A DNA stretch of 64,000 bases from Pseudoscleropodium purum (Eukaryota > Streptophyta > Bryopsida > Hypnales > Brachytheciaceae), in the NCBI GenBank assembly GCA_963969395.1, contig OZ017797.1:18042001-18106000 (forward strand), written 5' to 3'. Each line of letters starts with the position of its first letter. Within the stretch, counting starts at the first letter, position 1. Shown piece by piece: positions 10,294-22,300 of the stretch. The translations under genes were made by a program, and so were the position numbers. The notes under the pieces are model-generated. The model saw only the letters and a program-made list of their open reading frames with translations, was not told the origin of the DNA and made no database searches.

Positions 10294-10692
10294 GAGCATT
10301 TCCACCAACAAGCTTCCCTATCCCTATCTAAATGATTTTCATCCAAATAGGGAAGAAACCCCTCAGGCATGCTACATCTCCAAATTTTTGGAAAAGAGAG
10401 TTCCCAATCTTTCATATTGGATGCTATATAGGGAAGTCAAGTATGGTAACCTCTATTTTATTATTAGTAATAAAGTGTTTATATTTTATCCATAAGATGA
10501 CTTGGACTTCACCAAGTATCCCACATGTCATTACCAACAACGTGTAACTCTACAAGTAGTTCTTTTGGATTTAGGGAAGTGTTGTTTTGATTTAGGGGAC
10601 GATTGGTAGGGAGGGGCTTTTGCATCCCTATCTTCCGGAGTGGGTAATGTATATAGGGAAAGGAGTAGGGAAGTAGATTGGTAGGGATGCTC
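10294..10692. mobile_element. PIF/Harbinger-like MITE with TTA target-site duplication
   Basis: A 399-bp non-coding element has imperfect terminal inverted repeats of about 30 bases. The left end reads GAGCATTTCCACCAA. The right end, reverse-complemented, reads GAGCATCCCTACCAA. It is flanked on both sides by TTA (10291-10293 and 10693-10695), the duplication made by PIF/Harbinger transposases. The interior has repeated CTATCCCTATC and TAGGGAA motifs. The DNA just outside (10190-10290) carries the same CTATCCCTATCCCAATGA motif, so this copy seems inserted beside or inside an older, degraded relative. Confidence 0.7.
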
Positions 10693-10695
10693 TTA

Positions 10696-12094
10696 GGGAG
10701 GAGATATAGGGAACTCAAAGTCATCTCTCTTTATATGTTTAGGGTAGAGCAATACTAGTGGAGAAGACCATTCCCTATGCCTATATTTGGTCTCTCTTCA
10801 GTCATATATAGAGAAGAACTAGTGGATATGCTTTTAACTAAGAGCGCTTGCAAATTCGAGAAGATCATTTTGGTTTAGAGGGAGTATTTGTCTATTTTGC
10901 ATTGATGTAGCTAGCTTGATCACTATACTTTAAAATTATTTGAACAAGATAGAACATGAATTATCTTTGGAAGGCAAAAGTCTATCAACAATGTAGGAAA
11001 AATTTATCAACTCCATGATGAACAAACACATTCTTTGTTTCTAATCTTTTTAATTTAAAAAATAATCATTCATTGTCCGCTTTTTGACAATACAAACATT
11101 TTAGGGCTATCAAGGAAAATATTGAAAAAGATAAACTTTTTTTCATTTAGCTTTTTGTTGTTTGTATTTGAACTTACTTAACCTATTAAGCAATCAAAAA
11201 AGCAATTATATGTATGACTAATAAACGAATTGAACCAACAAAACAAGCAACAAATTCAAGCATATTAAAGTCGAAGTCACTTACAAGCTTGGTGGATATA
11301 TACTATTTTGTTGTTTTTTATACACTATAAGACAAAATCTTTTAATTTTTCAATGAACAAATGTACTTCTTCAAGCTTCAACTAATATATTTGCTATATT
11401 CTCTACAATGGAAAAGACGTGAAAGCAATGCCACTCATTGAAAGAGGTACTAACCTAGATCATTGTTCTTTTTCAATCTCTTATGTCGACCACTAGCTTC
11501 TTCAATCTAAAGAAAATTTAGATGCATTATGATGTAAGAATTTCCAAAAGCCCTTATTAAACTTTGATGGAAACTCAAAAAGAGATTTTGATTAGACCTT
11601 CTTTGTTACTATAACACTCATTGTTGTTCTCAATTACTAGATCATCAATTGTACAATTGTAGAAATCAACAAATGCAAATCACATTCAACAAACTTTAAA
11701 CACTTAATCTTGAATGTTTGATGAAATACATCTTACCTTTGGGAATTTAAAGGAAGAAGCAAAATTTTGGCATAGAATTGTACAAAATCATAAACTACAT
11801 TGCTAAACAACATAAGAGTCTAGCACTTTGGCTAACAAGAATATCAAGCTCAAGAAGGTTGTCATCAAAAAGATCATTGCTCCAATCGTTGCAATCTACA
11901 CACATCGGAGGAAATTGATAGAATGCTAAAAATTCAATCTTGGTTCATTAGCAAGGAAAACAACATTATTGGCAAAAATAGAATCATTACGACATCCAAA
12001 ATTATAGTAAGGATTAAGGCTATAAGAAGTGACACCCAATACTACTTGTCTATAGACACTCACATAGGGATTTTCAATGTCATTTAGAGACATC
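10696..12094. other. AT-rich intergenic DNA
   Basis: No gene is seen. There are short stop-rich frames only, and a possible short inverted pair containing ACTAG at 10748-10842. At 10858-10890 the sequence GAAGATCATTTTGGTTTAGAGGGAGTA resembles, in part, that at 13997-14026, suggesting two end fragments of one repeat family. Confidence 0.4.
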
Positions 12095-12540
12095 AATGGT
12101 GCTAGTATGTGAGCATAGAAATGCAAGCCTATGAGCCTTAAACATATGTATAATAGATATCCATTAGGGGAGATTTGAGGCCTCTAGAGGGTTGTTTCAA
12201 TTTTGTTCTTGAAAATGTTCCCGGTATTGTTGGTTATTGTCAGGCCAGCAATTACAAAAAAAATTATTAAAAAAAAAGTTTAGTCCTTAAAATGCTAAAA
12301 AAAATCTATGACGTGGCACTCTCTCTACCACATTGGATTTGCTTTCCTGCAAAAGTTTTGGTGTTCATAGGGCTAATAACTCACAGTCTTCCAAAGACCC
12401 CAAATTCTTCTAATGGGCTACAACCATTTGAAAGTGCTTATAATATAAACATTTATAATACATGTATAATATAATTATGGAAGAATTTTATAATATAGAC
12501 ACCTATAATATAGGTGTAAAATCTTCTAAGCTCATGTACT
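12095..12540. repeat. Degraded copy of a MULE-like MITE family
   Basis: The left end (GGTGCTAGTATGTGAGCAT, from 12099) matches the terminal repeat of the better preserved element at 46492-46743. Interior blocks such as CACCTATAATATAGGTGT and the terminal-side CTAAGCTCATG also recur there and at 27105-27300. The right terminus is not clear, so the end is approximate. Non-coding. Confidence 0.45.
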
Positions 12541-12631
12541 TATGATTTTAAACTTATATAATAGCAATTGCGAGTGCATAAGAACAAGTGAATAGAGAAA
12601 AACTAAACTACAACAAAAGGTACAAAGAAAC

Positions 12632-12941
12632 ATGGCGAATTTCATTAAAATGGCAGTATTTTGTTAATTTGGCACTTTTAGCAATTTAGACCGCACAATC
12701 TAAATCGTTTATTTTGTACTAGAATCTATACCAATACTAGATTTTTGAAATCTACATGTCTCCTAGATATTTGAAATCTATACCAATCCCAAATTTTTCA
12801 AACTACTTGGTCTAATATCTATGTTAGTTATAGATTTCTGAAATCTAAAAGTGACCTAGATGTTAGCAATGTATACTTGTCCTAGATGTCAAAGTATAAA
12901 AATGGCATATGGAATATTGCCATTTTAATGAAGTTCGCCAT
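12632..12941. mobile_element. 310-bp MITE with ATGGCGAA termini
   Basis: The left terminus (ATGGCGAATTTCATTAAAAT, from 12632) is repeated in inverted orientation at the right end, where the complement reads ATGGCGAACTTCATTAAAAT. About 27 of the outer 30 bases match. AAAC lies directly outside both ends and could be the target duplication. The interior has repeats of a CTAGAT / GAAATCTA type. No coding capacity. Confidence 0.6.
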
Positions 12942-13379
12942 AAACTAAATGTGTAAAGTACAAAAATCCATCTAAACAAAGTCTAATAAAAAAATACGAT
13001 GGATACATAATACAAATGCTCAAAAAACAAGATATAAACATGAAAAAATAATCATTTCACAAAGTCTCCCTATAAAGAGAGCTTTAAAGAGCATTCACAT
13101 GACCAAATGAGTATAATTACAAGGAACTAGGGTTTATGTAACTTCTTTAGTGAATCCTAACCATTGATGCATTGTCACCATCTTGCCAATTTACATTGTT
13201 GATAATCCAATGGAGGCTTTTCAATATAATGTTGCACGCATTCATCCAAATCTCCACAGATTTGTTCATGGAATCAATCAACACTATTCATCATGTGATA
13301 AAAATTAGCAATTTGTCAAATCAAAGCCACATGTCTACTTTCCATCCAACATTTGGAATTCAGAATATTAATCAAACCC

Positions 13380-13880
13380 AAATTAAGACGTACTTTTAAT
13401 TTCATCCACAAATCATCCCAAAATGTAAAATTCATCCATAATTCAAAATGTCATTGACAATTCCATATTTTCATCAACACATCAACCAAAATAAAAAGTG
13501 TCATCTAATATTCCATATTATCATCCATCTATATTGATTTCCATCCTCAATTCGTATCGAATCAAAATTTCATCCTACTATTTTGCAATTTTCATCCAAA
13601 ATTCATCCAAAATTCAACATCCATATATCATCCAAATTCAAAGTTTCATCCACTATATTGCAATTTCAGCTTTCATTGAATATATTCATCCATATATCAT
13701 CCAAATTACATTATTCAATCATATATCAACCATATTTAGAGTTTACCTACCAGATTGCAATTTCATTATTGATTGGGCACATATACACTCATTTGTAAGC
13801 CAAATTAAAAGTTTCATCCACCACAATGCATTTTCATCCATGATTGGGTATACTAAGGCAATTGTTATCTATGTTCTAAA
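13380..13880. repeat. CATCCA-rich degenerate tandem region
   Basis: About 500 bp contain the word CATCCA many times, mostly as TTCATCCA or CATCCAAA at irregular short spacing. A 163-codon open frame across it (13498-13989, plus) is rich in Ile, Ser, His and Pro and is a by-product of the repeat. The same word is repeated in PLD intron 4 (54746-54845) and scattered near 58140-58170 and, reversed, near 60665-60740. Confidence 0.6.
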
Positions 13881-13989
13881 GGCTTTCATTGTCTTTGTAA
13901 ATGAGCTCTTCATAAGTAACTTCATCTTGTGGGTCAAGGCCTTTCCTTCCACATTAGAACAAGAAGATCAATTTGGGACAAAAAACTAA

Positions 13990-15273
13990 GGTCAATAGGA
14001 AGATCATTTTGAGACGGAGGGAGTAGTAATTAAGTAGGTACTCTCTAAAAACTATAGGATCCTCAACTTGGGCTGATTTCAAACTAATCTAAAATAATCA
14101 GGTTGAACTAGGAGATCAAAATATTAGATTGCTTGAAGTTGCAAAATTCTATGAACAAAATAATATTTTGTACAGATAGCTTGTGCTAATTCATTATGAC
14201 TCCAAAATCTTACATTGAAAATGTAGAGGCCAAAACACAATTTGAAAGTAAAGTTTGTATAAGACACAACACTTAAAAATTAACTCAAAATTCAATTCTT
14301 TCAAATCAACAAAGCAAGAAGAGATAATACAAAATTTGGAAGTTGAGTGTAAGAGATCCAGCTATTCCAGTCTCGAAGATAAAATGTCTTCTTGCCCGCC
14401 TTTGTTCCCTTGGTGGATTGCGGTTGTCTTTATTTTGAAAATAATTCACCAAACATCCTCTAAAGTCTCCTTGAAGAAGGACGATCAGACGACCTTTGCT
14501 TCCAAAAATGTAAGAAATTCCAAAACATTTTGCATTCTTAATACCGGTAATCCTGGCACTGTTGCAATGAACGACCACTGCAAGTGATCAAAATATAGGT
14601 AGTTACAATTGAGCCGACTATTTTCAGCTCTCATCTTCCTGCAGAGTTGCCAAGGGTGTGAATATTTACCGGCAGCGTAAAACATGAATCATAAAAGATT
14701 CATAGCAAGGTTGCTGGGAGACAGTACATTACAAATTTTACACTAAAATCCCCTACACAATTATAATTTTCACAATCAAGTCAGCGTCCAGAGAAAGGCT
14801 AACCTTGAAGATGTGGAACGATTAGTCTCAGGATTTGTCTCAGGATTCAATGATATTTAAGGAAGCATTGGAAGGGTGGGTTATCCTGCCCAAGCATCGA
14901 AATTTTGTCAGCATGCTTCAATCTCTGCTTCAGGGAGGTCATACAATCAGGGAGACCATCCTGAAAAGCAAGTATAAGGTAGGGACACCGAAAAATCGCC
15001 ATTCGTTCGGCTGGTGAACCTCCCCTTAATCAATATGTACCTATAGTCGAAGAAGAAGCATTTCAGAACAGCGACCGATAAAACTTCGATGCAATATACT
15101 CTTGCATATGGTAGTCAAATAACAAATTCTTTCGTGTGCTGGAATCCTACATCATTTACCAACAAAAGCATATAAGGTATATATAAATTAGACCGACCTA
15201 ACCATAAGAACTAGGCTCAACAGAAGAAGTCTGAGACAGAAGAATGTTGGCTGTCCCTACCTTAAGACTGGTA
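13990..15273. other. Intergenic DNA downstream of the membrane-protein gene
   Basis: No supported gene. Short frames at 14255-14587 (plus) and 14306-14578 (minus) overlap each other and show no domain. The part next to 15274 is presumably the 3' untranslated region of the minus-strand gene. GACGGAGGGAGTA at 14014-14026 looks like a Stowaway-type end, but no partner end was found. Confidence 0.4.
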
Positions 15274-16996
15274 TTATTGCGTTGAGATTACACGCCGTTC
15301 CATGTCCGGCATGATGGCAATAGCTTCCAGCAGCTCCACGCCCCTTTCATGATGGACATCATAATATTCACCCGCGTCTATGATCAGCGCAGCTTTTCTC
15401 TGCAGAAAGAAAGCTGTGGCTCCCAAAAGAAAGATAAGGCCCCAGCATGCAACTTCATAACACCAGAAGAGCGCAACAGAACACGAAGTTCCCAGTCTCA
15501 AAGTGAAGCAGCCCAAGGCAACGGAAAGGAAAGCAAACGTTGTCATGAAGGATAAATTGAGCGTTGAAAGACACCGCACACTACCTGAAAGTCCACAAAG
15601 AAAACAAATCATCACGTTATTTTCTTTATTGAGGTTGCCATGGCTCTTCTCTCAAAGAAAACATACACAATTGAGTTAACGATTGTAGATTCTTACAGTG
15701 AACACTGCATATATATGTGTTTAAGTTATGTTCCAGGATTGATGAGAATCACGCACCCCGCTTTGCTGCACAACGGTCGTTCTCCACAACCTTCAGGCAG
15801 CTATGCCTTTCCGGAGCTACGTAGACCACTGAGATCCCTGCAAGGCATGCAACAAATGTGAAGTAAGAATTAGGTTCCATTGCTACCTCGCAAGCTACTC
15901 TTCGTTACATTTCAACCCTGCAATCTACATTACATTCATGAGTAGGGTTGAGCTTGCACACTTTCCACTGTAGCAATTAAGACAAAAAGATCACTGATTA
16001 AAGCAATGAAAGAACTAGGAATGTCAACATCCATGAGCCCCCAGGACTTTGCAACTTTAGAACCATGGAAAAGAGTTGACCACTTTAGATCGATGTGGCA
16101 AACACTTAAAGAATACAACTTCAGAACCACAATGATTCAAATTTACTTTCTAATGTTTAACTCAACATGTGAGTAGAAGTGTGTCAAAAGAAAGTAAACG
16201 ACATTGAATACCGATTCTCTCTTGCTACCCAAAGTATGAGGAGCTGATTGTAAGAATGGTCTTATGTTGCTCACACCTAAAACCGGTGAAAATCAATTTT
16301 CTGCAACATTCATGAGTGCGACCAAAGAACACTCTTTTTCTTGTGATGGACACCCTTCTCCAAAACCACACGGTCTATCATCCCAATTACTAGCAAGAAT
16401 CAGATCATTTACGGGAGATTATTTTTGACTTTGGTTCAGCAATTTTTCTTGCGATTTTTCGAACAAAACATTTCGAATAAAAAATGGATTCACCTAAATG
16501 TGTGCTATCTCCTGCAAGCAAATGATATTGTGAAACTCAAAATTCAAAGACAACCACAGAGAGCTAACCCCAAACCCTAATTCATGAAATGGCGACATTC
16601 AAAGAAATGGAATGGCAACGAAGGCGCACCGGCGAAGAGGTAGATGGCAGAGAAGATGAAAACGATGGAGGACGGTAGAAACACAACGAGCCAGAACGCA
16701 TCCACCGCTTCTTCCTCGCTGTACACGCGATGCCTACTCCCGGCGCCCAGATGGTACGACGGCAGACGCCTGGTCTGACAGAACGGAAAGGCGTCGCCAC
16801 TCACGGCGAACACGACGTCCACCATGATCATCGTGGCCACCACCACGGCGGTCCACACCACCACCACCACGGCCATACACAGCGGCCTCTGCAACCTCGC
16901 CCACACGCGCTCCTCGTCTCGCAGCTCTTCGTAATCCTCGCTCGACATGATCATGGACTCCTGTAGGGACGATGCCGCATCATCCCCGGAATCCAT
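15274..16996 (-). CDS. Four-transmembrane plant protein, two exons, function unknown
   Basis: Exon 1 is 16996-16630 and exon 2 is 15584-15274. The donor (CCG|GTGCGC) and acceptor (TTTCAG|GTAGTG) join in frame (phase 1) to give 225 residues. The N-terminus is acidic and soluble (SSEDYEELRDEE). Hydrophobic segments follow at about residues 41-63 (MAVVVVVWTAVVVATMIM), 102-122 (FWLVVFLPSSIVFIFSAIYLF), 134-155 and 163-186. A short charged tail (IIDAGEYYDVHHERGVELLEA) is probably cytosolic. I recognise no catalytic motif and would call it an uncharacterised integral membrane protein. It shares a promoter region of about 590 bp with MIA40. The ATG at 16996 is the first in frame; one at 16954 (MIMSSED) or 16948 is possible. 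Intron 1 contains AAACCCTAA near 16571. Confidence 0.65.
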
Positions 16997-17584
16997 GACG
17001 ATTCAAGAATTCTCTCAGCAACCTCGTACCAATTCTTTACAACCCCGCCATGACACAATTCTGTCAACACCAAAGTATCGATTCTTCACACACACGCCAT
17101 CGTGCGATTCTCGAGACAACAACGTACCGATTCTTCAAGCACGTTCCATCACATAATTCACTCAGAAACATGTCTCTCTCTCTAAAGATTCTTATAACAT
17201 CGCCAAATCCACTTTCATCGACAACAGGATGATCTCGCACATCACCCAAACTCGCACAACCCCGCTAAGCTCGCAATTTTCATGACGCGGCCTCTACCTA
17301 AAAATATTCCAACGATTCCCACTGCCAAAAATTCCGCAAAATCGAACACTGGGCACGTTGATTTCTAGCCATTCCATGGAATTCGGCACGAGGAGAGACC
17401 AGCGAGAAGAAACCATGACGAAGTTCGTCAATGTCGACGAACGTAACCAGGTGACACAGGGTACTAGTCTGGGTATCATATGGGTATCATATGGGTATCA
17501 TCCATGATACATACATATAGAACTGGTAGAACTGCGAAGAGAAGTCACTGAATGAGAAGGAAGAAAGGTTGGGAGAGCGGCAAG
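16997..17584. promoter_or_regulatory. Putative bidirectional promoter of the membrane-protein gene and MIA40
   Basis: This 588-bp interval lies between two divergent start codons. It includes repeated pyrimidine-rich, CAACACC-like motifs on the left (17036-17160) and three 11-bp tandem units at 17471-17503. No convincing TATA box is seen on either side. The role is inferred from gene arrangement only. Confidence 0.45.
17471..17503 (+). repeat. Three tandem 11-bp units GGGTATCATAT
   Basis: Units lie at 17471-17481, 17482-17492 and 17493-17503, the last ending in CC instead of AT, followed by an inverted echo (ATGATAC). The array is about 80-115 bp upstream of the MIA40 start codon and so may sit in its core promoter or 5' leader. 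Confidence 0.75.
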
Positions 17585-19201
17585 ATGGGCGTGTCGGTAG
17601 CCAGCGATGGCGACGACGATTACAAAGAGGAGGGCGGTCCTGCGGCGTCTTCCAAATCTTTGGACAGTCTGGCTGCAGGTCTTAGGGTTTAGCAGAGTGG
17701 CTGAGATTGCTGAGGAGTGAATCTTTTGTGGTTTTGTGGTTTTGTGTTATGTTTTCTTTCGGTTGCGGAGACTGAATGTGGAAGGAACTTATGGAAGGAT
17801 CAGTAGCAGGGAGAGTATGGATTTTTCTGCAATTAGGGCATGTGATGGGTGAATGTCTGGAGATCAGTGGCGGTCCTGCTGTTAAATTAGGGTTACACAC
17901 ACTGCCGTTTCTTGCAGTCTACCAAAATGTGCATGAAATTGCGATGTTGTGAGATTTTTCGGGTGTTGGCTTGCATATTTTATGACAACTGCTTACACCA
18001 TGCAGAAGTTAGGGTACTGACTGAGAATGCGTGGATGTGTCTTGCTCAACGCAGAGGCAACGATGGCGTCAGTGGAGGCTGATGGCTATACAGAGGTCCG
18101 TAGCTTAGCCTTCTCTCCAATACGTAAGTGCTGCCTATCAATTTGGTCCATGACGGTGTGAAATTTTTGGGGTTCAAGATCACGAGGCATTTTCACAGTG
18201 ATGAACTTTTTGATGGAATTTGCTGCTCGACACTTTTAACACTCTGGAGCCATCATGCCAGAGTGATCTGTGCAATCTAACGTTGGTGTGTCTGGATGGG
18301 ATCAGCTTTCGCGAGAAGAAAGGGCTCGAAAAGCGTTGGAATGTGACTGTGTGGCTGAACTTCGTGATGGCCCTTGTGGCTCACAATTCAGTGAAGCCTT
18401 TTATTGCTTTCTCACAAGTACAGCTGCAGAACAGGTATGGCTTCAGAGCTCTAAACCCGAGTTCCTTCCATTTTTTCTGCACACCATTTAGGTATGTATT
18501 GTAATGCCTCTCAGAGCTACAGAGTGCCTGATTGCAAATAGCAGTATTTGCTTACATCCGCTTTGGTCCGACTTTAGAAAGTAAGAGCATGATAGGCACT
18601 GTGTCTGCTTTTAGAATTTTGATGTTAGTAAGGCTGATTCTCCATGTAAAGCCAATTCTCCTAGCCTTTCATAACCCATAAGCGCTCGGACATATTCTAG
18701 AAGATGAACTGTATGCTTCAGGTTATTGTTTCGTCTAAATATCTTCTCGTTCATCTATAGCAAGTCTTGATGAAATTGAGGTAAATAACACATTCGTACA
18801 TAGATATACACAAAAATGTGTTTAAATACAAAAATGGATTCAGGCCCTATGGGGTCTCTTAAAATTAGATCTCTGGCAATTAATCCGTGTGGTAATTTAG
18901 TATGCCAGTGTACACTCTTGTTTCTTTTGCACTCCTTAGTGTGTCAGTCTACACCTTCAAGCTTTTCCCAGGCCCTCTAACATTGCGTGGGTTGAATGTG
19001 TCTGTGCAGGGCTCAGACTGCATAAAGCCATTCATTACAATGCAGACTTGTATGACTGCCAATCCGGCAGCCTTTGTTAAGTACAGTAATGATGTACACG
19101 GGAGCAATAGTACTTCTACCGAAGGTGAAATCGAGTCACAGCAAGATCGACCGACTGTGCCCTCGCCTCCAGCAGGAGTTGTGAGGAATCCTATCTCGTA
19201 G
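17585..19201 (+). CDS. MIA40: MIA40 / CHCHD4 mitochondrial intermembrane-space oxidoreductase
   Basis: Four exons (17585-17678, 18055-18095, 18306-18434, 19010-19201) join in frame to 151 residues. MIA40 is the receptor and disulfide donor that oxidatively traps twin-CX9C and CX3C proteins in the mitochondrial intermembrane space; in plants it also serves peroxisomes. The twin CX9C motifs are intact at Cys69-Cys79 (CGSQFSEAFYC) and Cys92-Cys102 (CIKPFITMQTC). The surrounding RKALECDCVAELRDGPCGSQF and ANPAAF are highly diagnostic. The N-terminus is acidic (DGDDDYKEEGG) without a presequence or anchor, as in plant and animal forms. Oddly, the redox CPC motif reads CDC (Cys58-Asp-Cys60). The C-terminal tail is Ser/Pro-rich. 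Intron 1 opens just before a TTAGGGTTTAG motif. The short exon 2 is the least certain, but fits family and frame. Confidence 0.88.
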
Positions 19202-19298
19202 CTTCGACAATCAGATGATCAGACTTCTTTTTCTCAAAACCATGAGCCAGAAATTTTGTTTTGCAGATTAATAGCAGGGGTTAAATAACTCTTCAGTG

Positions 19299-19394
19299 TC
19301 CATTGGTGTTGCCATTCTCTTATACAGGACTCCATTGGTGTTGCCATTCTATTATGCAGGGCTTCATTGGTGTTGACATTCTATTATACAGGGC
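19299..19394 (+). repeat. Three tandem 32-bp units downstream of MIA40
   Basis: Units start at 19299, 19331 and 19363, each of the form TCCATTGGTGTTGCCATTCT followed by a TTATACAGG-like end. They lie about 100 bp past the MIA40 stop codon, probably in its 3' untranslated region or just beyond. Confidence 0.75.
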
Positions 19395-22300
19395 TCCAAT
19401 TTGGTAGATATCTGAGGAATTAAACGTTAGAGTTTAGGCAGGAGGGATTTGCATCGGCAGCTTATTAGTTGAGCGAATGTTAACCCTTGAAGGCTCATGA
19501 ACATGAACAGATTGTAATTTGACTTTGGGGAATTAAGAGTTAAGTTTTTGTCCACTCAAGTGTTCATTCTTGTGTTAGTAGTTCTCCTTTTGAACTTCTG
19601 AAATTGCTACAAGTATGAAGAGTATTTCACTTGGATTTCTTAGTGCTGTTTTACACTTGGGGACCAAGCCAAGTAAGCAAAAATCTTGAGCCATTTTCAT
19701 TGGTAGAAAACAGTAATTTTTTAATTTCTTGCTTTGGTGTAAGTGTAATTTGAAAATCATTTATAATGAAAAAATCAAACTTTAAGTACAATGTGCCCAT
19801 AGTGCTAAAATATAGTTTCTAAATATGCCATTTTTATTGGTACAACACCTTATAAAGAATTGAAATGTAAATAATGTGACTTGAATATACAATTAACAAG
19901 GTTGTATATAAAGTATTAAATGAAAATAATTTGGACCAATAGTCACAAATATCTATTTTGTATCAATGTTAAGTAGATATTTGTGATTATCTATAAGAAA
20001 TTTTATAGCTATTGCAAATTTTTAGGGTAAATTCTTGGAACATATGAAATATTCTTTCGTAGTAGTTTTAGTATATTGGTATGCATATTTAATTATAAAA
20101 TAAGAGTTAGATTTGGCATCCTATATGTAATTTCACTTAGTTAGTATATATATAGTTGTACATTAGTATTGGACATTGGCTCATTGTCATCACGAATAGA
20201 CACCTTCTCTAAAGACAAGAGTTTTTATCTATCTATCTTATCTATACATTAGTAAGGCCTTATAGAAGGGGCAACCTAGCTTTAAATACCAAGGGAATTG
20301 AAACCTAAAAGTGATGGATTCAAACACCAAAATATATATAGTTTTTATTAAAAAAAAAAGTTGTGATTTTTTGACAATCATTACACATATATTTTCCAAA
20401 ATGAATTTAGTTCAATGTTTTTTTTAATTATTTTGAACCAAATACTTGCTACCTAATACATCTCTACCCATGTGACAAAACTTCATGAAGATATCAAGTC
20501 AATAAAATTGTATCAACTATAATGAATTTTAGAATGATTTTGGATTTTTATCAAATAGGGAGGCTAAAATGAGAGATAATATTTTATAATTTAAGTTTTA
20601 AATCATTGTTATTATGAAAAGAAAAGAAAAAAGAAGTCTAAATACCACTATTGTCTAATTTGGAATTTTAGCCCATGGAATTTATAAAACTCTTTGTCTT
20701 CATGAAGTCAATTGCAATAATCTATTGAATATTTGGAAATTAAAAAAGTAAATTAGAATGGAATAGAAACAAAACTTTTAACCCTTTGATTTTTGAGTTT
20801 TTGAATATTCAAAACAAACATTTTGAAAGTTACAATCAAGTTTGACCAAAGCAAATTTAGTTTTTGGATTAAAAAACAATTAGAGGTTAATTTTCAACTA
20901 ATCACAAGTTTTTTGAGTGATTTCAAAAACAAAAGCTTTTTCCATCATTTCTTTTAGAAGTGTATATTTTATAGAAGAAAAAGTAATATTTGACAAAGCT
21001 ACCAATTATAGAAAATATTTAATTCTTTTGTACCAAATAAAATCTTCTTGTAGATGCAAACATTAATTGTGTATTTTTCATTCCAAAATTGTCTTTGGGT
21101 GATTTATTTGCTGCATGTGTAGAGAAGTCCTAACTGTATCCTTGGTCAAGCCCTATAAACCATTTATATGCTTGAAAAATTGTTCAAAGATATTTAAAGT
21201 AGTATTTTATATAGTGAGTTAAAGCAAAAGCATTCTCAATCGAGCCTCTACATAGGCTTGACAACTTGAAAGTCACAGTGGATTTCTTGGAAGGGGAAAA
21301 AGAAGTTTATTCAACTAGTCTACAAATAAATTAGACCCTTGATGGAATTTTGTTTTACACAATGGATAAGGTAATTCATGATTGGTCCACTATCTATTTA
21401 CAAAGACAATGTCAATGTCAATGACATTGAAGCAAAAAGAGGCAAACAAAGTGTTTGTGTTTTGATCCCCCTTTCCAATACCATCAATTTTCTAATAAAA
21501 CCAAAGCCATTGATGTCCATAGAATAGATGATTTTGGGCATCCAAATATGGATACAAAATATAGATATGGATATAGTTATCAAATACAAAAGACATGTGG
21601 AATACATACATATTTGCACGAATTCATTGATGGATATTCTATATATTGATTGCATTCCACACAAGTTCCACAAGAATACAAATATGTTTTGGATGTAGGC
21701 TTAGAAACACAATTCATGAATTCATTTTAGAAGGAGTTTATTACAATGTACTCAATTTTTTTGATGTAAAAGTTTTACTTACAACTAATAGAAACATTAC
21801 ATGTGTACCCTTTTTAGAATTTTCATAAGGAACTTAACAACCAATGGAAAAATGACATATTTACCCATTTTAATTTTTGTATGCAAATTGGAGGAAAAGC
21901 ACATATGTTTTTCTTGGAATCGACATTGTCACAATAAACTCAAACCAAGAGGTAGTAATTCCTTCTATATTTTTTATGTTGACCTTTTCTTCAAGCATAA
22001 TAAAAAGTTTGTCATAGAGTCCCTTGAAATTGAAGTTGAATTGAATTAATAGTGATATCACCTAAAAGTAATATTTTTTTTAGTACCACTTCTTCAAAAG
22101 GCTAAATGACCAAAACAATTTGATGAGATAATTACTAAACTCTAAAAAAATGAAACTCAACTTAGTTTTTGTTTCATAATTTTCTATATAAGAGGTTGTG
22201 ATAGTCCTTTAAAATCTACCTAAATGATGTTGGTTGTTTGGGTTGTTTGTTTGCTGTAGTGAGATCTCTGGAATTGTGTGTCCCCTAGTCACAATCTTGA

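Noticed and set aside
13498..13989. 163-codon frame
   Set aside because: It is a product of the CATCCA repeat with biased composition and no domain.
13994..14030. Stowaway-like end (GACGGAGGGAGTA)
   Set aside because: No inverted partner end or TA duplication was found. The similar piece at 10858-10890 is in the same orientation.
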